Shown piece by piece: positions 12,601 through 27,600 of a stretch of 64,000 nucleotides of DNA. Origin of the DNA: Siphonodentalium dalli (taxonomy: Eukaryota; Mollusca; Scaphopoda; Gadilida; Siphonodentaliidae); the NCBI GenBank assembly GCA_032622095.1, contig CP136067.1, forward strand, positions 122,797,030-122,861,029, given 5' to 3'. The notes under the pieces were generated by a model, which was not told where the DNA came from, did not search any database, and saw only the letters and a list, made by a program, of their open reading frames with translations. Position numbers and translations under genes: made by a program. Positions within the stretch are counted from its first letter, which is position 1. Each line of letters opens with the position of its first letter.

Positions 12601-15600
12601 AAAAATAAAACAATTAACCAATGTCGTCAGATTTATTGTCTTTATGTTGTATATAATGGGACACAATAAATATGTTTAAAGCAATAAAAACTATTTTTAT
12701 TATTAGATATGACATTTTTGTCCAGAATAACATGTTATCAAACTAGTTTAATATAGCCCTTAAACCGAGTAATATCAATTTTGCAACATCTCCAATCCGA
12801 GTAATGTGGATGTATGACAAGCCGAAAATCTACTTGACTGCTATAAAATAATGTGTAGGTATCCATTGTTGTGATGTCACTCATATGAAAGAGATGTCAG
12901 TTACTAAGAGGCAATCTAATTAATAAATAGGATATTAATTGTTTGGTTTGATATTATTGGCCTGATAATACACATGTCAGGAAAACGTATCCGGCAATTA
13001 TTAGCTTGGACTAAAAAAGGGGAATTCTGCATGACCTAATTGTTCATGGTAACTCCAGAGTACAGTAATGCCCTAAATAATCGACTCCTTAACCACAGCA
13101 GAATTATGGGAAATTTTTCAGGATTTAGTTGGAAATATGGCTTGTTGCCATTCATCGGAAAGCTCTCAGTGATTATTTAGGGCATTACTGTACATGTGTA
13201 TTTTTCTTTTAAAATTTATTCTTAAAATGCCAAAAATGGAACGAGACTGATCTCAATTTCATCAAGGATCCTATTCGTAGTGTCAGCATATATTTGTATA
13301 AAAAGATAAAATATGTGCATTGTATTCTGTCTATTTATACAGCTTATATGTAGAATATTGAAAGAACGACACAAGTGTCGCAAGTGTGTGTTATTGCATG
13401 AGTTTGTTGTGACGCGATGGTCTCAGGCTGATATGAGGTTACCTCGGGCTGATATCGGGCCTAACAGCCCTGATAATTGGCTACGGCAATCAGCAATGCC
13501 AAAGCAATTTGCTGAAGCAAACTGGCCCATGGCAAAGGGTTGTCGAAGCCAAACAATCTGCAATAAGAGGGTTGGGCCTAATATCTAACAAACCAAGTAA
13601 TATCCACTGATTATTTTTAGGATCTTGGCAAAGCTGAGGCATCCACACGTTGTTCTCCTGCATGAATCTTTCTTTGATGAAAAGGAAGAACATTTGTGTA
13701 TTGTACAGGTAAGCTATCAAGTGGATGTTTTCAAATTGTTTGGCATTCATAATATTTTATGTGCTCAGAATTTATATCAGATTGCTTGAGACACTAGCTC
13801 AGTGTGATTGTTTATTGCTTCATATGTGCATGAAAAACTATAAAGGCCCGCTTAACTTTTGAATGCCCAGAACACATTATATACAACATATTCCATATTA
13901 TATACCATTTGGAAGATTAACCAAATATATATATTCTACTGGAATACGGAATATCTGTGGCCTAGAAGTGTCCACCAAATGACAGAGATTTTCAGGTTCA
14001 CACAAGACTTCCCCCATTATGTATCCAGAATGCATCATAATTCACAACTAAGAGATAGAGTTATTGCCTTTCCATTGAGAATAATAGACTGGCAGTACAG
14101 ACCAATTCAAAATAAGCACAGAACACATGTCGGTACCTTGACAAAAACAACATGTTCACAACAGTGTTCGCGCTGGATCGAAAAATCTTGTGGCCAATGT
14201 TTTTTGGTCAAATTAAAAAAACTTTGGCCAAATTAAATCCTCATTTTCTGGGCGGTTCACAATTGATAACTGAAATATTTGTTTTAAACTTTATTTGTTA
14301 CTCATAATAAAATCACAATTTTAACAACACAAGAACAACTTTAAAAACTAAATATTATATGAACACATAGGTATGCGTTAGGTGGCTAACTAATAAAGTA
14401 ATGAGCTGTGTAAGTTGTCATTGCTATTTTCACCAAGATAAAAAAAATATGTTGCTTATTATCGTGAGGTGATAACTGTTGAATATCTGTTGTGATGTGA
14501 AGCCAGTTGTTATTAGATGGGAGGCAGTTTATGACACATTAGTGTGACATTACGTACACATTGAGTTAAGTACTGCTAGCCTCTACATCTAATTATGGGA
14601 CAATGCACTTAGATATTTGATCTTACAACAGCCTGCCTAATCAACAAAAAATTACATAACCAGTGTACAGATTAGCCGTTTTGATGAATATTGATTTAAA
14701 TCCAATATTATTTGAAATGGCTGGTTAAATGTTAAAGCTTACTTGTTGCTGTCTCATGAAGTTTGACCACATACAGTTTCAATGTTGTGCAGCCAGCCAC
14801 AAAATAGTTACTTATGCCAGCCTCAATGCACACACTACAGAACATCACACCCTTCTTATTGTCATACGTCAACCAAGGTCTGTTCATCGTCACCATTCAA
14901 TCAACACTTCCATTACAAAATTAATTATGGTTTTCATGGTACGATATTTCCTAAGTATGAAATACTTTCGTCACCTAACTTCGTTAGGACTGTCGGTCTA
15001 TTCAGCGCTTTTGAATTAGCTCTCCGTCTCCATTTGGGGTAAATAAAGTTTGGTCAAATGAAATTTTTATTGGCCAATTTTGAAAACAATTTGGCCACCG
15101 AGAGTGCGAACACTGGTTCACAGTTTATTACATCGAATAAGTTGATAATACAATGTTTTGGCACTTCCTCTTTCAAACGGTATATAATATGGAATATGTT
15201 GTTTATAATGTGATCTTTTGATTCAAAAATTAAGTGGACCTTTAACCATCATTTCTTATTAAAATGACCATGTTATGATCGGAATGGCAAATTGAAATTT
15301 TCCTAAATTCAGGTCAAGCTTGAAAATCAGTCTAGATTTTCGATCATGATGGGGTTTGAACCCACATTCTCGTCAAGCCCAGACTGCGATGATTACTTAG
15401 TAAATGTAAATGTTTGTTGTGATACCGAAGGTTCCAGTTGTACCTAACAGTGTGATAACATTAACCCATTCACACCACTGTGTAGTAAGAATAGAGCTTA
15501 TAGTTTATTGAAATTTAGGTAACTATTTCTTCATATAGTTGAACAAACAGGTGCTGTAGATAATAATCGTACATTTAATTACACGCATTAGACATGTACC

Positions 15601-18600
15601 ATGTTTCAATGCGTTGGACAATTATTACCCCGATGAGCCTGAACATTCAGTAATCCATCTACTGCTCCCCGGGGACAGGGGGAGGTACAGTCACAATGTG
15701 ACTAGCATACTGACAAGATCTTTCACTGCTCATAATCGGGTACCCGTGTTAACGCTTGGGTGGAGCGAAACAGACACAGTACGAGTGACCTTGCTCAGGG
15801 GGTCACAACTTGGCGCGAAATTCGAACAGCGTGCGATCTCACAATTGCCCGCTAATCGATTTTTGGACAAGCCACTGTTGTGTGAAACTCAATTTGGCCA
15901 GCTGGAGGCGCGAACGCATGCCGATGTGTTGACGCGCTGACCACCGGACCACGGAGCTCCACAGATATATTTTACATACAAACCTTTTCATTTTCGTTAG
16001 GTTGTTATACGTGGTTCTTTGTGTACGTGAGTGTATTTAACTCTCATTCTTCAAAATTTCTTGACTTATATTAATTATTTTATTGGATATTTTCTGTTGA
16101 GTATTGTACAGTAATGCCCTAAATAATCGACTCCTTAACCACAGAAGAATTATGGGTAATTTTTCAGGATTTAATCGGAAATATGGCTTGTTGCCATTCA
16201 TCGGAAAGCTCTCACTAAGAGCTTTCTGATGAATGGCAACAAGCCATATCTCTGACTAAATCCTGAAAAATTGCCCATAATTCTGCTGTGGTTGAGGAGT
16301 CGATCATTTAGGGCATTACTGTAGGTGATGTCTTCATAAATGGCTGGATTTAGTTACAGTCTCCCTTTAATATTAATTTGGGTACGCAAAATTTGTGGCT
16401 GAAGCTTTAGTTTTATGTTTTTATTTCAGGACTACTGTGATGGCGGCACCCTTACCGATAAAATCATTGAAAAACGCTTGGTGAGTATGTGGATCGATAG
16501 TCAATGGTTTATAACCGATTTGTTCAAACTCGATTAAAAAACAGTTTTACCTTTCAGATGAGTAAATAATCTTTGAATTCCTTCTCTTGATTATTATATG
16601 CTGCTGTGTTTTTCTCCATATTTAAAGGCCCATAAATTAATCAGAATTAAATTTATGACTTTTTTCTTTTATTGTGCTTCTTCGGTAAAAGTATCAATAA
16701 ATAAAAAAATATTAATAAATATGGTTTGTGTACAGCAAACGTTCTTTGAGAAACAGTCACTCCCATATGTTCCATTATGCATGGTTTGACATTCTGTTGA
16801 AATGAGAAATTATAATTTCCCAGATATCGATATTCACTTCAGTCTGCAACTTTGTTGAATATCAAAATTCTTAGCCATTTTGTTGATTATTTATAGATAT
16901 ACATTGTTCATAGAATGTTATTTTATTTTCATTGAAGGCATCAGAGAACTTTGATGAGCAACAAATTATGCACGTAAGATCTCCATTTCTTGTACAAACA
17001 CATTCATTGATAAAGGCACATTGTGATTTGTGTTCCAAAATACATCTAATAATATTTGCTTTTGAATTTTTCCCGGTATCGAGATAGGTTGATAAATATC
17101 TGAATTACCTTTCTACAACCCAGACTTACCAGAAGATGGGAGCGATTTTTAATTCACAGGTGCTAAAATTTGCACTTGTCCCTCTTGTCAAAATGTTTAT
17201 GGTCACTTAATAATTGATTCAATATTGAACTTTGTGAAGATATTTTTTTAGAACCTTTACCATCTCAGTTAAATTATGGGTAAGGTAAAGTTTAACTGGA
17301 CATAGGTCTATCCCAAAATGACATTTTGTTTGAGAAGAACCCAACTTACGATTATATTATGGGCACAATTACACCTGTCTCCTGAATTGCGAGAGCAAAT
17401 AAGTGCTCTCGCTGTGTTTTCCTCATGGGAAGGACTGACAACCATTATGTCCCATACCAGAACAAGCCTGAGTTTAGTGTGCCTGTCATTTTCAGAATGA
17501 GGTCCCCAGAGGGTGAATCTAGTGACGCTATCCTGAAAAATTACCCATAATTCTGCTGTGGTTAAGGAATCAATTATTTAGGTCATTACTGTATTATACC
17601 ATCCTTGTTTGAAGAATATCTTTTCATTCCAGTGGTTTGTACAGATTGTGATGGCTGTTCAGTATATCCATTCAATGAAAATTCTTCATAGGTAAGTGGA
17701 CACTACTTATACCAACAATTAGTTTGGTGTATTCTTTCAATGAAAGTCTAACACAGGTAAATGTGTACTCCTATATACCAATAAATTGCTTTCCAAAATT
17801 TGGAATTCATTAGAGCATCAATTCAAAGACATTACATGTATTTTACATGTATTTTATTTCTATTTATAAAATCTAAATTTCAAACAATCAATTTGAATGG
17901 AAAAATTATTATCCTTTATAACCAATGTGTGCTATAATATTATAACAACACGTGTTTACCCTCATAATATGAGAGAAATGTTTGAATTATGAAAAAAAGT
18001 TATTAACCCTTCATGACTGGAGCTTCCTTAAATATTGCGAAAACACTGTGCCAATGCATTCTCTTATATTTGCGAATCTCCCATAGGGCATTGGCCTACC
18101 AATATTTAGCTTGTAAGCCTATGGTAGACTCACATATAAAAGAATGCACTGGAACATGATTTTTAATACTGCATCAGCACAGCTCCTGTCATGATAGGGT
18201 CAATTCATGTCTATGTTTTTTTCACTTGTTAATTGTAGAGACTTGAAGGCTGAGAATGTCCTCCTCACGAAGAAAAATGTTATCAAACTTGGTAAATATA
18301 ACAGTAAAATGTATTCAGGTTTCCAGGCTAATTTTTACAAAACTTATACTTCCACTCCCCAATATCCAGATTGGAGAAGATTATACCCAGTCGTGCTCTG
18401 AGCTATATAATTATACTGGATATACTGCATTACATGCATCCATCTGTCTGTCCGTCTGTCTGTCTCACCGTCCATGCGTATGTCCGTCCGTCTGTACACT
18501 CATATATCTCAACCATGATTGATCAGATCTCAATGAAAGGTTTGCAGGTTTGTCATCGGGAGGGCTTTCAAAATAGGGTTCATTGACGTTTTTTTCCACA

Positions 18601-21600
18601 TATTCTATTCAAGAGTTATCCCTTGTTGTTTATCTGAAAATGTTGGATTTCTGTGCGTCCGCTCATATATATCTCAACCATGGTTATCAGATCTCGGTGA
18701 AATTTGGTATGCAGGTTTGGCATCAGGAGTGCTTTCAAAGGAGGGTTCATTGACATTGTTCACATTTTTCGTTCAAGAGTTATCCATCTTTCTTTTCTGA
18801 AAATGTTGGATTTCCGTCCGTCATTTGTAAGAAATGTCAAGTAATTTGTTCGTTCATCACAATTATTTTCACAATTTGGTTTCCGATTTGCCCATATTTC
18901 AATTATCACCATGGGGTATCCCAGCACCCATGGAGCAACCTCTTGTTCGTGGTTCTATTCTTCTGAATCAATTGTCTCTTGACTGTTCTAATAATCCTGT
19001 TGCTAACATTATTAATCTGGACTACCCTCTGTTAACACTTTCATGACCGGAGCTGCACTGGTGCAGCATTAAAGATCCTGTGGCAGGGCATTCTCTTTTA
19101 TATGCGAGTCTCCCATAGGGAGCCTTGCATATATAAGAGAATACATTGGCTTACAAGATCAATGTAATCTCTTATATATGCAAGGCTCCCTATGGGAGAC
19201 TTGCATATATAAGAGAATGCATTGGCACAGTGTTTTCGCAAAATTTCAGGAAGCTCCAGCCATGGAAGGGTTAATGATGATCGTATATTGTAGACCATCC
19301 ATGATAAAAAATCATTTATATTGTATTATTGTTGGAGGATCACATCAGAGGGAGTCACCAATAAGTTAAAATATTTATTTGTACACAGAATCATTGTAAA
19401 AAATCAAAATTTGAAGAAGCAAATTACTTCAAGGAGGTGCCGCGACTAATTAAACTCTGGGATATCATCTACTGTACTGTATGCTTGCTGACTGGGAATA
19501 TACTGCATTACATGTGTCCATCTGTCTCTCTGTGTGTGCATCCTTGCATGCAAATATCACAGCCATGGGTTGTCAGATATGAATGAAATTTGGTATGGAG
19601 GTTAGCCATCAGCTAAGAGAGCTTTCGAAAGAGGGGCCAATGATGTTCATGTTTTCTGTTCTCTGTTTGTCTGTCTGTGCAGATATCTCAGCCGTGGGTT
19701 AATGGATCTCAATGAAGTTTGGTTTGGAGCTTAGCCATCAGGCCTTTCAAAACGGGCCAATGACAATGCTTGATTTTTGTTTGTTCCAGAGTTATCGTTC
19801 TTTGTTTATCAGAAAGATGGACATGTTTTACCGTCCATGCAGTTATCTCAGCCATGGCTTATCGAATCTCCATGAAATATGGTTTGGAGGTTAACCATCA
19901 GGGGCCTTTCAACAGAGGGGTCATTGACGTTGTTTGCATTTCTGTTCTATAGTTACCTTTCTGTTTATCTAGAAATGATGGTTTACTGTACGTCTGCGCA
20001 GATATTGATATTTCAGCCATTGGTTGTAGGATCCCAATGGATTTGGTATCGAAGTTCCCTGTCACAAGGGCTTTCAATGAAATGTCAATTGGTAATGTTG
20101 GTTGAAATTATGTCATGATACGTCGCGCGCAGGCCCCAACTTGTTTTCATATTGTGTGGACACAACTTGCAACACGATACCAGAATATCATAATAAAATG
20201 GCGCTAAATAATCTTTAAAACTGCAAATTAATGTTGATTTTGTTGCGTTCCATGGAGTATGGATGCATGTTATTCTGACATTTTTATTTGTGGAATGCTT
20301 TTGTTTCCCACACAAAATGTCAGACCAACTGGCATCTATACAACATGGAAAGCTCGCAAACTAGCATCCATTTCTTAAGTAATTATTAAATTCTAGAACG
20401 TAGTGACATCTGTATGCCTGTATGTTTACAGGTGATTTTGGAATATCTAAAATGTTAGACCAGACAATGGACTTGGCGAAGACAGTGGTAGGAACGCCAA
20501 CATATCTGAGTCCTGAGTTGTGCCAGGATATACCATACAGCTCCAAATCGGATATCTGGGTGAGAATTGTTTTCTATCTGTTAAAGGGACACAAGGACTT
20601 TCATGATGAAAAGCTTTATGTCAAGTCTCAATTTAGTGTTTCTGACTTTTGCAGAATGAGATACCCAGAGGGTGAATTTAGTGATGCTATCCCGCACAGT
20701 GGGCTAGCATCACCAAATTCTCCCTCAAGCGACCTCATTCTGCTTAGTTCTCTTCTTCTGAGAAGTATCTATAGTCTCAAATTATCATTGTTTTTAATTA
20801 CTTTTTCTCTTCTGTTCAGTTTCTAATTCCCCTAATTTGCAGAAGATACAATGAATAATCCAAGTGACTAATGGGTGAACATCACCAACTTCAACTGACG
20901 AACTTCAATCTGATCTTAGATATTCCATAGTAGTTGAGGCATAAGCAGAATGAGGTCCCCATAGGGTGAATTTGGTGATGCTAGCCTGCTATATGGGATA
21001 GTGTCACTAAATTCACCCTCTGGAGTGAATTACTGCAAATGTCAGATACACTAAATTCAGGCCTGTACGCAGTACATGGACACTTTGGCGAACCATGTTC
21101 TGAGAACAATTCGTGAGCAGATTTCTATATTCTTACAGAAAAATTACATTAGTAATTTTTTCTTGAAAACCCTGGGGATTCCCCATAGATAGAACAACTA
21201 ATTATATTATACAAATTATGGCACAAAACTTTTTAACCAATCAGATATTGATCTGAGTGCATGACGTAAACTCGGTTTGGTTGTCACACAAACAATCGTA
21301 TAATATGATAGTGTTGATAAACACGACAAGTCTTTCATAAAGTATACTTCACATATGGGATAGCGTTTGTAGGTGAAGGTTCTACCTCAAATTTGTACTA
21401 TTTAATTGACTTTGTGAGCAATTTTGCTTTGCGTCGCTTACAATCATGGAATTTATCCAGGTACAACTCACAAAAGTTAGAGAAAGCATGCAATCTCGAG
21501 CTAGGACCACCCACTAGTGTGAAGTAGATTATTGAAGAACAAGTATTAACAAAGATATATATTCCCTGCCTTGTTTCTTTTATGTTATAAAGTTCCCTGT

Positions 21601-24600
21601 CAGAATAGGTCAGGACATCAAAAAAGTTCCTCGGTTTTGTACTGGTGGAATATGATCTCTATGGGCGTAGCTAGAGTAGAGAATCTTTGCATGATATACG
21701 ATTATGTAAGTATGTGGCATGTGCCATTTATGCTTCCTAATTATACATATGTTACAGGAATGTCTTTGACAGTTCTTTAATGGAGGAAATGAAGATATAA
21801 TTTTATTTTAACATTACAGGCTTTGGGTTGTCTGCTGTATGAGATGTGTACCCTACAGCCTCCATTTGATGCTCAGAACCTCATCAGTCTCTTCTTCAAA
21901 ATAATCAAAGCAGAATATGAGGTGAGAACATTTCTTGAAATAACAAATTCTTATGATAAAACTCCAAGAACATTTCCAAATTTATCAAATTCTTTCCAAT
22001 GAAATAGCACATATTAGTTGAAAATGGCCTATCTATTGCTCTGTCCTTCCGGACATATATGATATAATTATTGTTCGAGTTTTATAACACAACTCTGCCT
22101 ATGGTTTGATGAACATCAGTGAGTATTTGCCCCTCTGTGTTACAACATAAGCATGATAACTCATTAAATGTTATTCGATTCTGACCAAATATGGTACATG
22201 GCTTTGACACAATAATGTCTTTTATGAGTTCAAAACCAGTGAAACCAAAATTTTATTTTAGTAATTGGGCATATTATTCTGTGTGTTTATTTCACGATAT
22301 GCCTTATTGTCGTGTATCAAACGTGAACCAATTTCCTTATACTGCCACAACACAGCATCACCAATGCATACATATTGTCTTCAGTCATCTTTTTCTCAAA
22401 ATCATCCAACATAAAAGTGTAGATACAAAACTCATTTCATTTGGGACTTATTATCTTAACCATTGAATGACTAGAGCTTCCTGAAATTTTGCAAAAAACC
22501 TGTGCCAATGCATTCTCTTATAAGTGCGAGTCTCCCATTGGGAGCCTTGCATATATAAGAGAATGCATTGGCCTAACAATATTTACTTTGATCTTGTAGG
22601 CCAGTGCTTTCTCTTATATATATGAGGTTCCCTATGGGAGATTTGCATATATAAGAGAATGCTTTGACACAGGATCTGTAATGCTGCGCCAGCGCAGCTC
22701 CTATCATGAAAGGGTTATGAATAATATCCCTAATCACAATAAGATTGATGAATGTTTCTCAATTCTCTTGCGTGTATGATTTGTTAAAATTTGAAGAAAT
22801 ATTTCATGTAAGTATACCACATTAACTCTATGGGAGATTCACATATATAAGAGAATGTATTGGCACAAGGTTTTCGCTATATTTCAGGAAGCTCCAGTCA
22901 TGGAAGGGTTAAATTATCATTTATATTACTTCTAATCATTGACCATTGACCTTTTTGTAAATAATATTTGGTTATCTTATTTCCGCAGCCACTATCAACG
23001 GAGCTTTATGGGGAACAGATGCGAGATCTAATCAATGATATTCTTGTAAAGACCCCAGAAGATCGGCCAAGGTATTAAAGTGATTAATTGTTTTCTCAAC
23101 ATTTTACATTAATATCGTATCCCCACTCCGAGAATCCCGAACTTGTTATTCTGTCAGGACATTATTACATTCTAAGAAATGTGCAAGCCTGAGTTTAGTG
23201 TGCCTGACCTTTGCAGAATGATGTCCCCAAAGGGTGAATTAAGTGATGCTACTCCACACAGTGGGCTAGCATCACCAAATTCACCCTCTGGGGATGGGAA
23301 GTATATATTGTCTCAAATTAACATTGTTTTTAGTTACTTTTTCCCTTCTGTTCAGTTTCTATATTCCCTAATTTGCAGAAGATAAATTACATAATCGAGG
23401 CGACTACTGGGTGAACATCACCAACTTCGACTGGGTAACTTCAATCTGACCCTAGGTCTCCTATAGCAGTTGAGTGAGGCATTAGCTGAATGAGGTCCCC
23501 AGAGGGTGAATTTGGTGATGCTAGCCCACAAAGCGGGATAGCAACACTAAATTCACCCTTGTAACAGAATGATGTCTACCAAACTCAACTTCTCTATCAT
23601 TCAATCTCTGAGAGGAGGTCACCCAGCCTGGTTGTAACTAGCAGACGCTCTATACAGCTGAATCTCTGAGGGGAGGTAACCCAGCCTGGTTGTTACTAGC
23701 AGACACTCTATACACCTGAATCTATGAGGGGAGGTAACCCAGCCTGGTTAGTTTCAAAAATAAGGCGCAAATTGGTTTGCATATTTCTAGGAATATTTCC
23801 CAGCTTAAAACGAGAGTAAAACAGCACCAGCCTAGTACAATGGAACCAAGTCTGACACTTCTTGTCTGCTATTCCTCTCGAAAGTAACAACTAAATCGGT
23901 GCTGTTCCACTGGCTCGGTGTTCCACTGGCTCGGTGTTCCACTGGCTCGGTGTTTTTCCGAAAGATAACACTTACAGATTATTTCTTTGTAATTAAAAAT
24001 ATCTACACAACAACTCGACTACTTTGTGAAGACGATACGGACATATGTCCCTACATAACGGAAGAAGTTCTGCTCTGCTACAACCCTCTGGGGACCTCAT
24101 TCTGCAAATGTCAGACACATTAAATTCAGGCTTGGAACTGTGTTTTGTTAACAGAAAAAGTTGGTCAAGAAGTTGTAGCTTCAGGAGTGGCCTAACAGTG
24201 TGTTTCATTGTGGTTTGAATCGTAAGAAACTGGTGTGGAATATATAAACGATAATAGCATAGTGTGTCTTGAGATATGTGTTATCTAAATGAGTTAGATG
24301 TATAATTTTTTTGTGAGGTTCTGCTGAGCGTAAAATCATACTTCAAACTAGTTGAGATAACACACATCTCAAAACACACTATGTTTTTATTGGATTTATC
24401 TTATGCAGACCGACATTATCATTTTTATGGCAAATTTATGTCAGTTAAAACAACCTACATTATTTATCATTTTGAAGTGTATTTCCCGTTACTCATGAAT
24501 ATGCAGCTACAGTACTTGTGATGATGTTGGGAATTATAGGAACATTGAGGTTCGATATATATCCATGTTCAGAAATGAGGAGAGTCAAATTTTCTCAATC

Positions 24601-27600
24601 AAATGTCAATATCTTCAAACAAAAAGCAAAGTCTATATTCACCCTCTGGGGACCTCATTCTGCTTAGGCCTCATCTTCTCTGGAAAGTTTTTTTATTATC
24701 AAATTTCTATAGAAACGTCTTCACATAGATTCTATTTCTTATTTAGTTTAGTTTCTCGGTATATCCCCAAATTGGCAGATGATACATTGCATAATAGAGG
24801 TTCCCGATGGGTGTGCATCACAATATTCACCATTTTGGAACTTCAATCTGAGTCTATGTCTTCCATAGCAGATGAGGCCATCCAGAATGAGGTCCCAAGA
24901 TGGGATTGGATCACTAAATTCACCCTCTGGGGACCTCATTCTGCAAATGACACACTGAACTCAGGCTTGGTGGGCGGCATTAATTTTTAAGTGCAAGATA
25001 TAATAGCCATCGCCAGCCGAAACTGGGGTACTGACCAAGCTATGTGACCTATCTCACTGCGTATTCACGATTTGCCTGAGGAGTCACATGCCTGTGTTAA
25101 TATACAACAATTGATTATTCATCAAGGTGTGCTGAAAGCCTTAAGGTCGAACATCCATAAAGACATTTACTTATGTAAATTTAATTTTTTCAGTGCCAGT
25201 GCCATTCTCCACATACCTTATGTTAAGCAGCATTTATCGTTGTTCATCAAACAAGCAGAACAGAACTTACAGCATAAAGCACAGCGAGAGAACAACAGTA
25301 ACCGATCGTCTCCATGCACTCAAAATGATCTGCTGCGACCAAAGAACAACAGTAATAGGTATGAAAAAACTTCTAAAAGCATTCTTGATGATATTGTCCT
25401 TATTAGCTCAACTTACTTTGTAAGTTTGAGCTATTGCCATGGGTTGGCGTCCGTCGTCCATGTGTGTGTCCGTGTGTCCGTCAATAATTTCCTTTGGCGC
25501 GGGCTACAGTTCGTATCTTTGGTCTGATCTTTATGAAATTTGTCATGAATGTTGACATTGACATGTAGATGGGAACGGGTCATTTTGGGGTCATTCGGTC
25601 AAAAAACATGGCCGCTGGTGGCCATCTTGGATTTCAAAATTAAATCCATTGGCGCGGGCTACAGGCCGTACTATTTGTGTGATCATCATAAAATTTGTCA
25701 TGATGTTGACATTTACATGTAGATGTGAACGAGTCATTTTAGGATCATTCAGCCAAAAAACATGGCTGCTGGTGGCCATCTTGAATTTTACTCTTTGCAT
25801 CACTAAATCCTTTGACACATCCAACAGACCACATCTCTGATCCGATCATCACCAAACTTCATATAGATCATCGGGGTGACCTCTAGATGGGAACGAGTCA
25901 TTTTGGGGTCATTTGGCCAAAAAACATGGCCACCGGCAGCCATATTGGATTTTACTCTTTGCATCACTAAATACTTTGACATACCCTACATACCACATCC
26001 CTGATCTGATCATCACCAAACTTGGATCATCGGAGTGACCTCTTGATGGGAACGAGTCATTTTGGGATCATTCGGCAAAATAATATGGCCACTAATGGCC
26101 ATTTTGGATTTTACTCTTTGTATGAGTAAATATTTCTACAAAATCCATTAGCATGGGTTATAGACCGATCTGTTTGTTTGATCTTCATGAAATCAATTGC
26201 TTCCGAGAATTACATTAAATAATTCATGAGAGGCGAGAGAGTTTCTTACTTAAAGGTCTCTCGCATCGAGTGAAATATTTAACATAATTCTCGGACCCAA
26301 TTGATTACTCTATTTATTACACTTCTGCATCAATTTTGTTTGCCAAAAATGAATAAACCCCCAGATTTAATGCATGAAAGTGAACGATGTGGAGAAAGGT
26401 CAACCATAGAAAATTCAATCTAGATCAGTAAGCGACTTAACGTCAATAATGGCACAAGAAATGACATAATTCACTAGTGACATTACCTTCTTTAACTGCG
26501 ATTTCAATGAAAATGGTACACATGAGTGTAATAAAAAGTGATAATTTGTGATGATACTGAGCCAGTGCCTCATACATTTCAATATAATTACCTAGCCCAT
26601 CTGTTACACTAAATCCTGTTTATTGATTGGATCACTATCAATTGGGTAATGTGTGTTATACCCCAATAAAACACACCATAACATGAACTGAAGTCATATC
26701 TTGTTGACCTAAATCGCTAAAACCTGTTGGTACAATAAATGGGTGTTCTTATTATAAAACTAATTGATCAATAACTCACAGGTAGAATATTGGGGTAACT
26801 TACAGTGCTGCGTGGTATTTCTCCATACTGCTGACAGATTTCGGGAAAATAGAATAATAATTTCAGCTTAATCTATGGAAATAGATAAGAAAAATACTAT
26901 ATAAATATTAGAAATGAATGTAATTTGGGTATGTTTCATTGAGGGATATTGCGTTGTAGTCATTGGAGCACATTTAGTGTGAAACACTTCACATTCACAC
27001 AATGCGCCCAACAATCACAGCACTGTAATCCTTCAATAAAACACACCCAAACTACATTCATCTCTTAAAGGTACTCAATCTGATCAGACACTCCTAAATT
27101 ACTATTTCTTTGGCTTCGGGGGTAAAAAATATTTTTATTAGAGTCGAGGAACCTACCCGCGTGTTTCTGACCCATAAACCATTGAAATAACAAACTTCAA
27201 AAATCTATATCTGATCAATCTGAGCTTTGATAGGTAGGTTCCTCGACTCGAGTCAAATATTTTTTACCCCCGAAGCCAAAGAAATAGTAATTTAGGAGTG
27301 TCTGATCGGATTGAGTACCTCTAAATATTGCATACCCTCTATTTTATACCTATATTTGTCATTTGTTATACTTTCAGAGCTAGTCCCCTGTTACTGGAGA
27401 ACAGTCCTAACCCAGAGAGGAAACAAGGAAACCTTCTTGAAGTGCCTGATATCTATAACAAACCCAGTAAGTGCCTGATATCTATAACAAACACAGTAAG
27501 TGCCTGATACCTATAACAAACCCAGTAAGTGCCTGATATCTATAACAAACCCAGTAAGTACCTGATATCTATAACAAACCCAGTAAGTGCCTGATATCTA

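Noticed and set aside
15355-15378. tRNA gene on the minus strand
   Set aside because: Only a T-arm-like B box is visible; acceptor stem, anticodon arm and A box could not be placed.
15614-15940. 108-codon plus-strand open frame
   Set aside because: No recognisable domain. The segment is GC-rich and its minus strand looks like a tRNA-derived SINE, so the open frame is probably chance.
25072-25527. 151-codon open frame
   Set aside because: It merely contains kinase exon 11 in frame and runs into intron on both sides, ending in a class K repeat.
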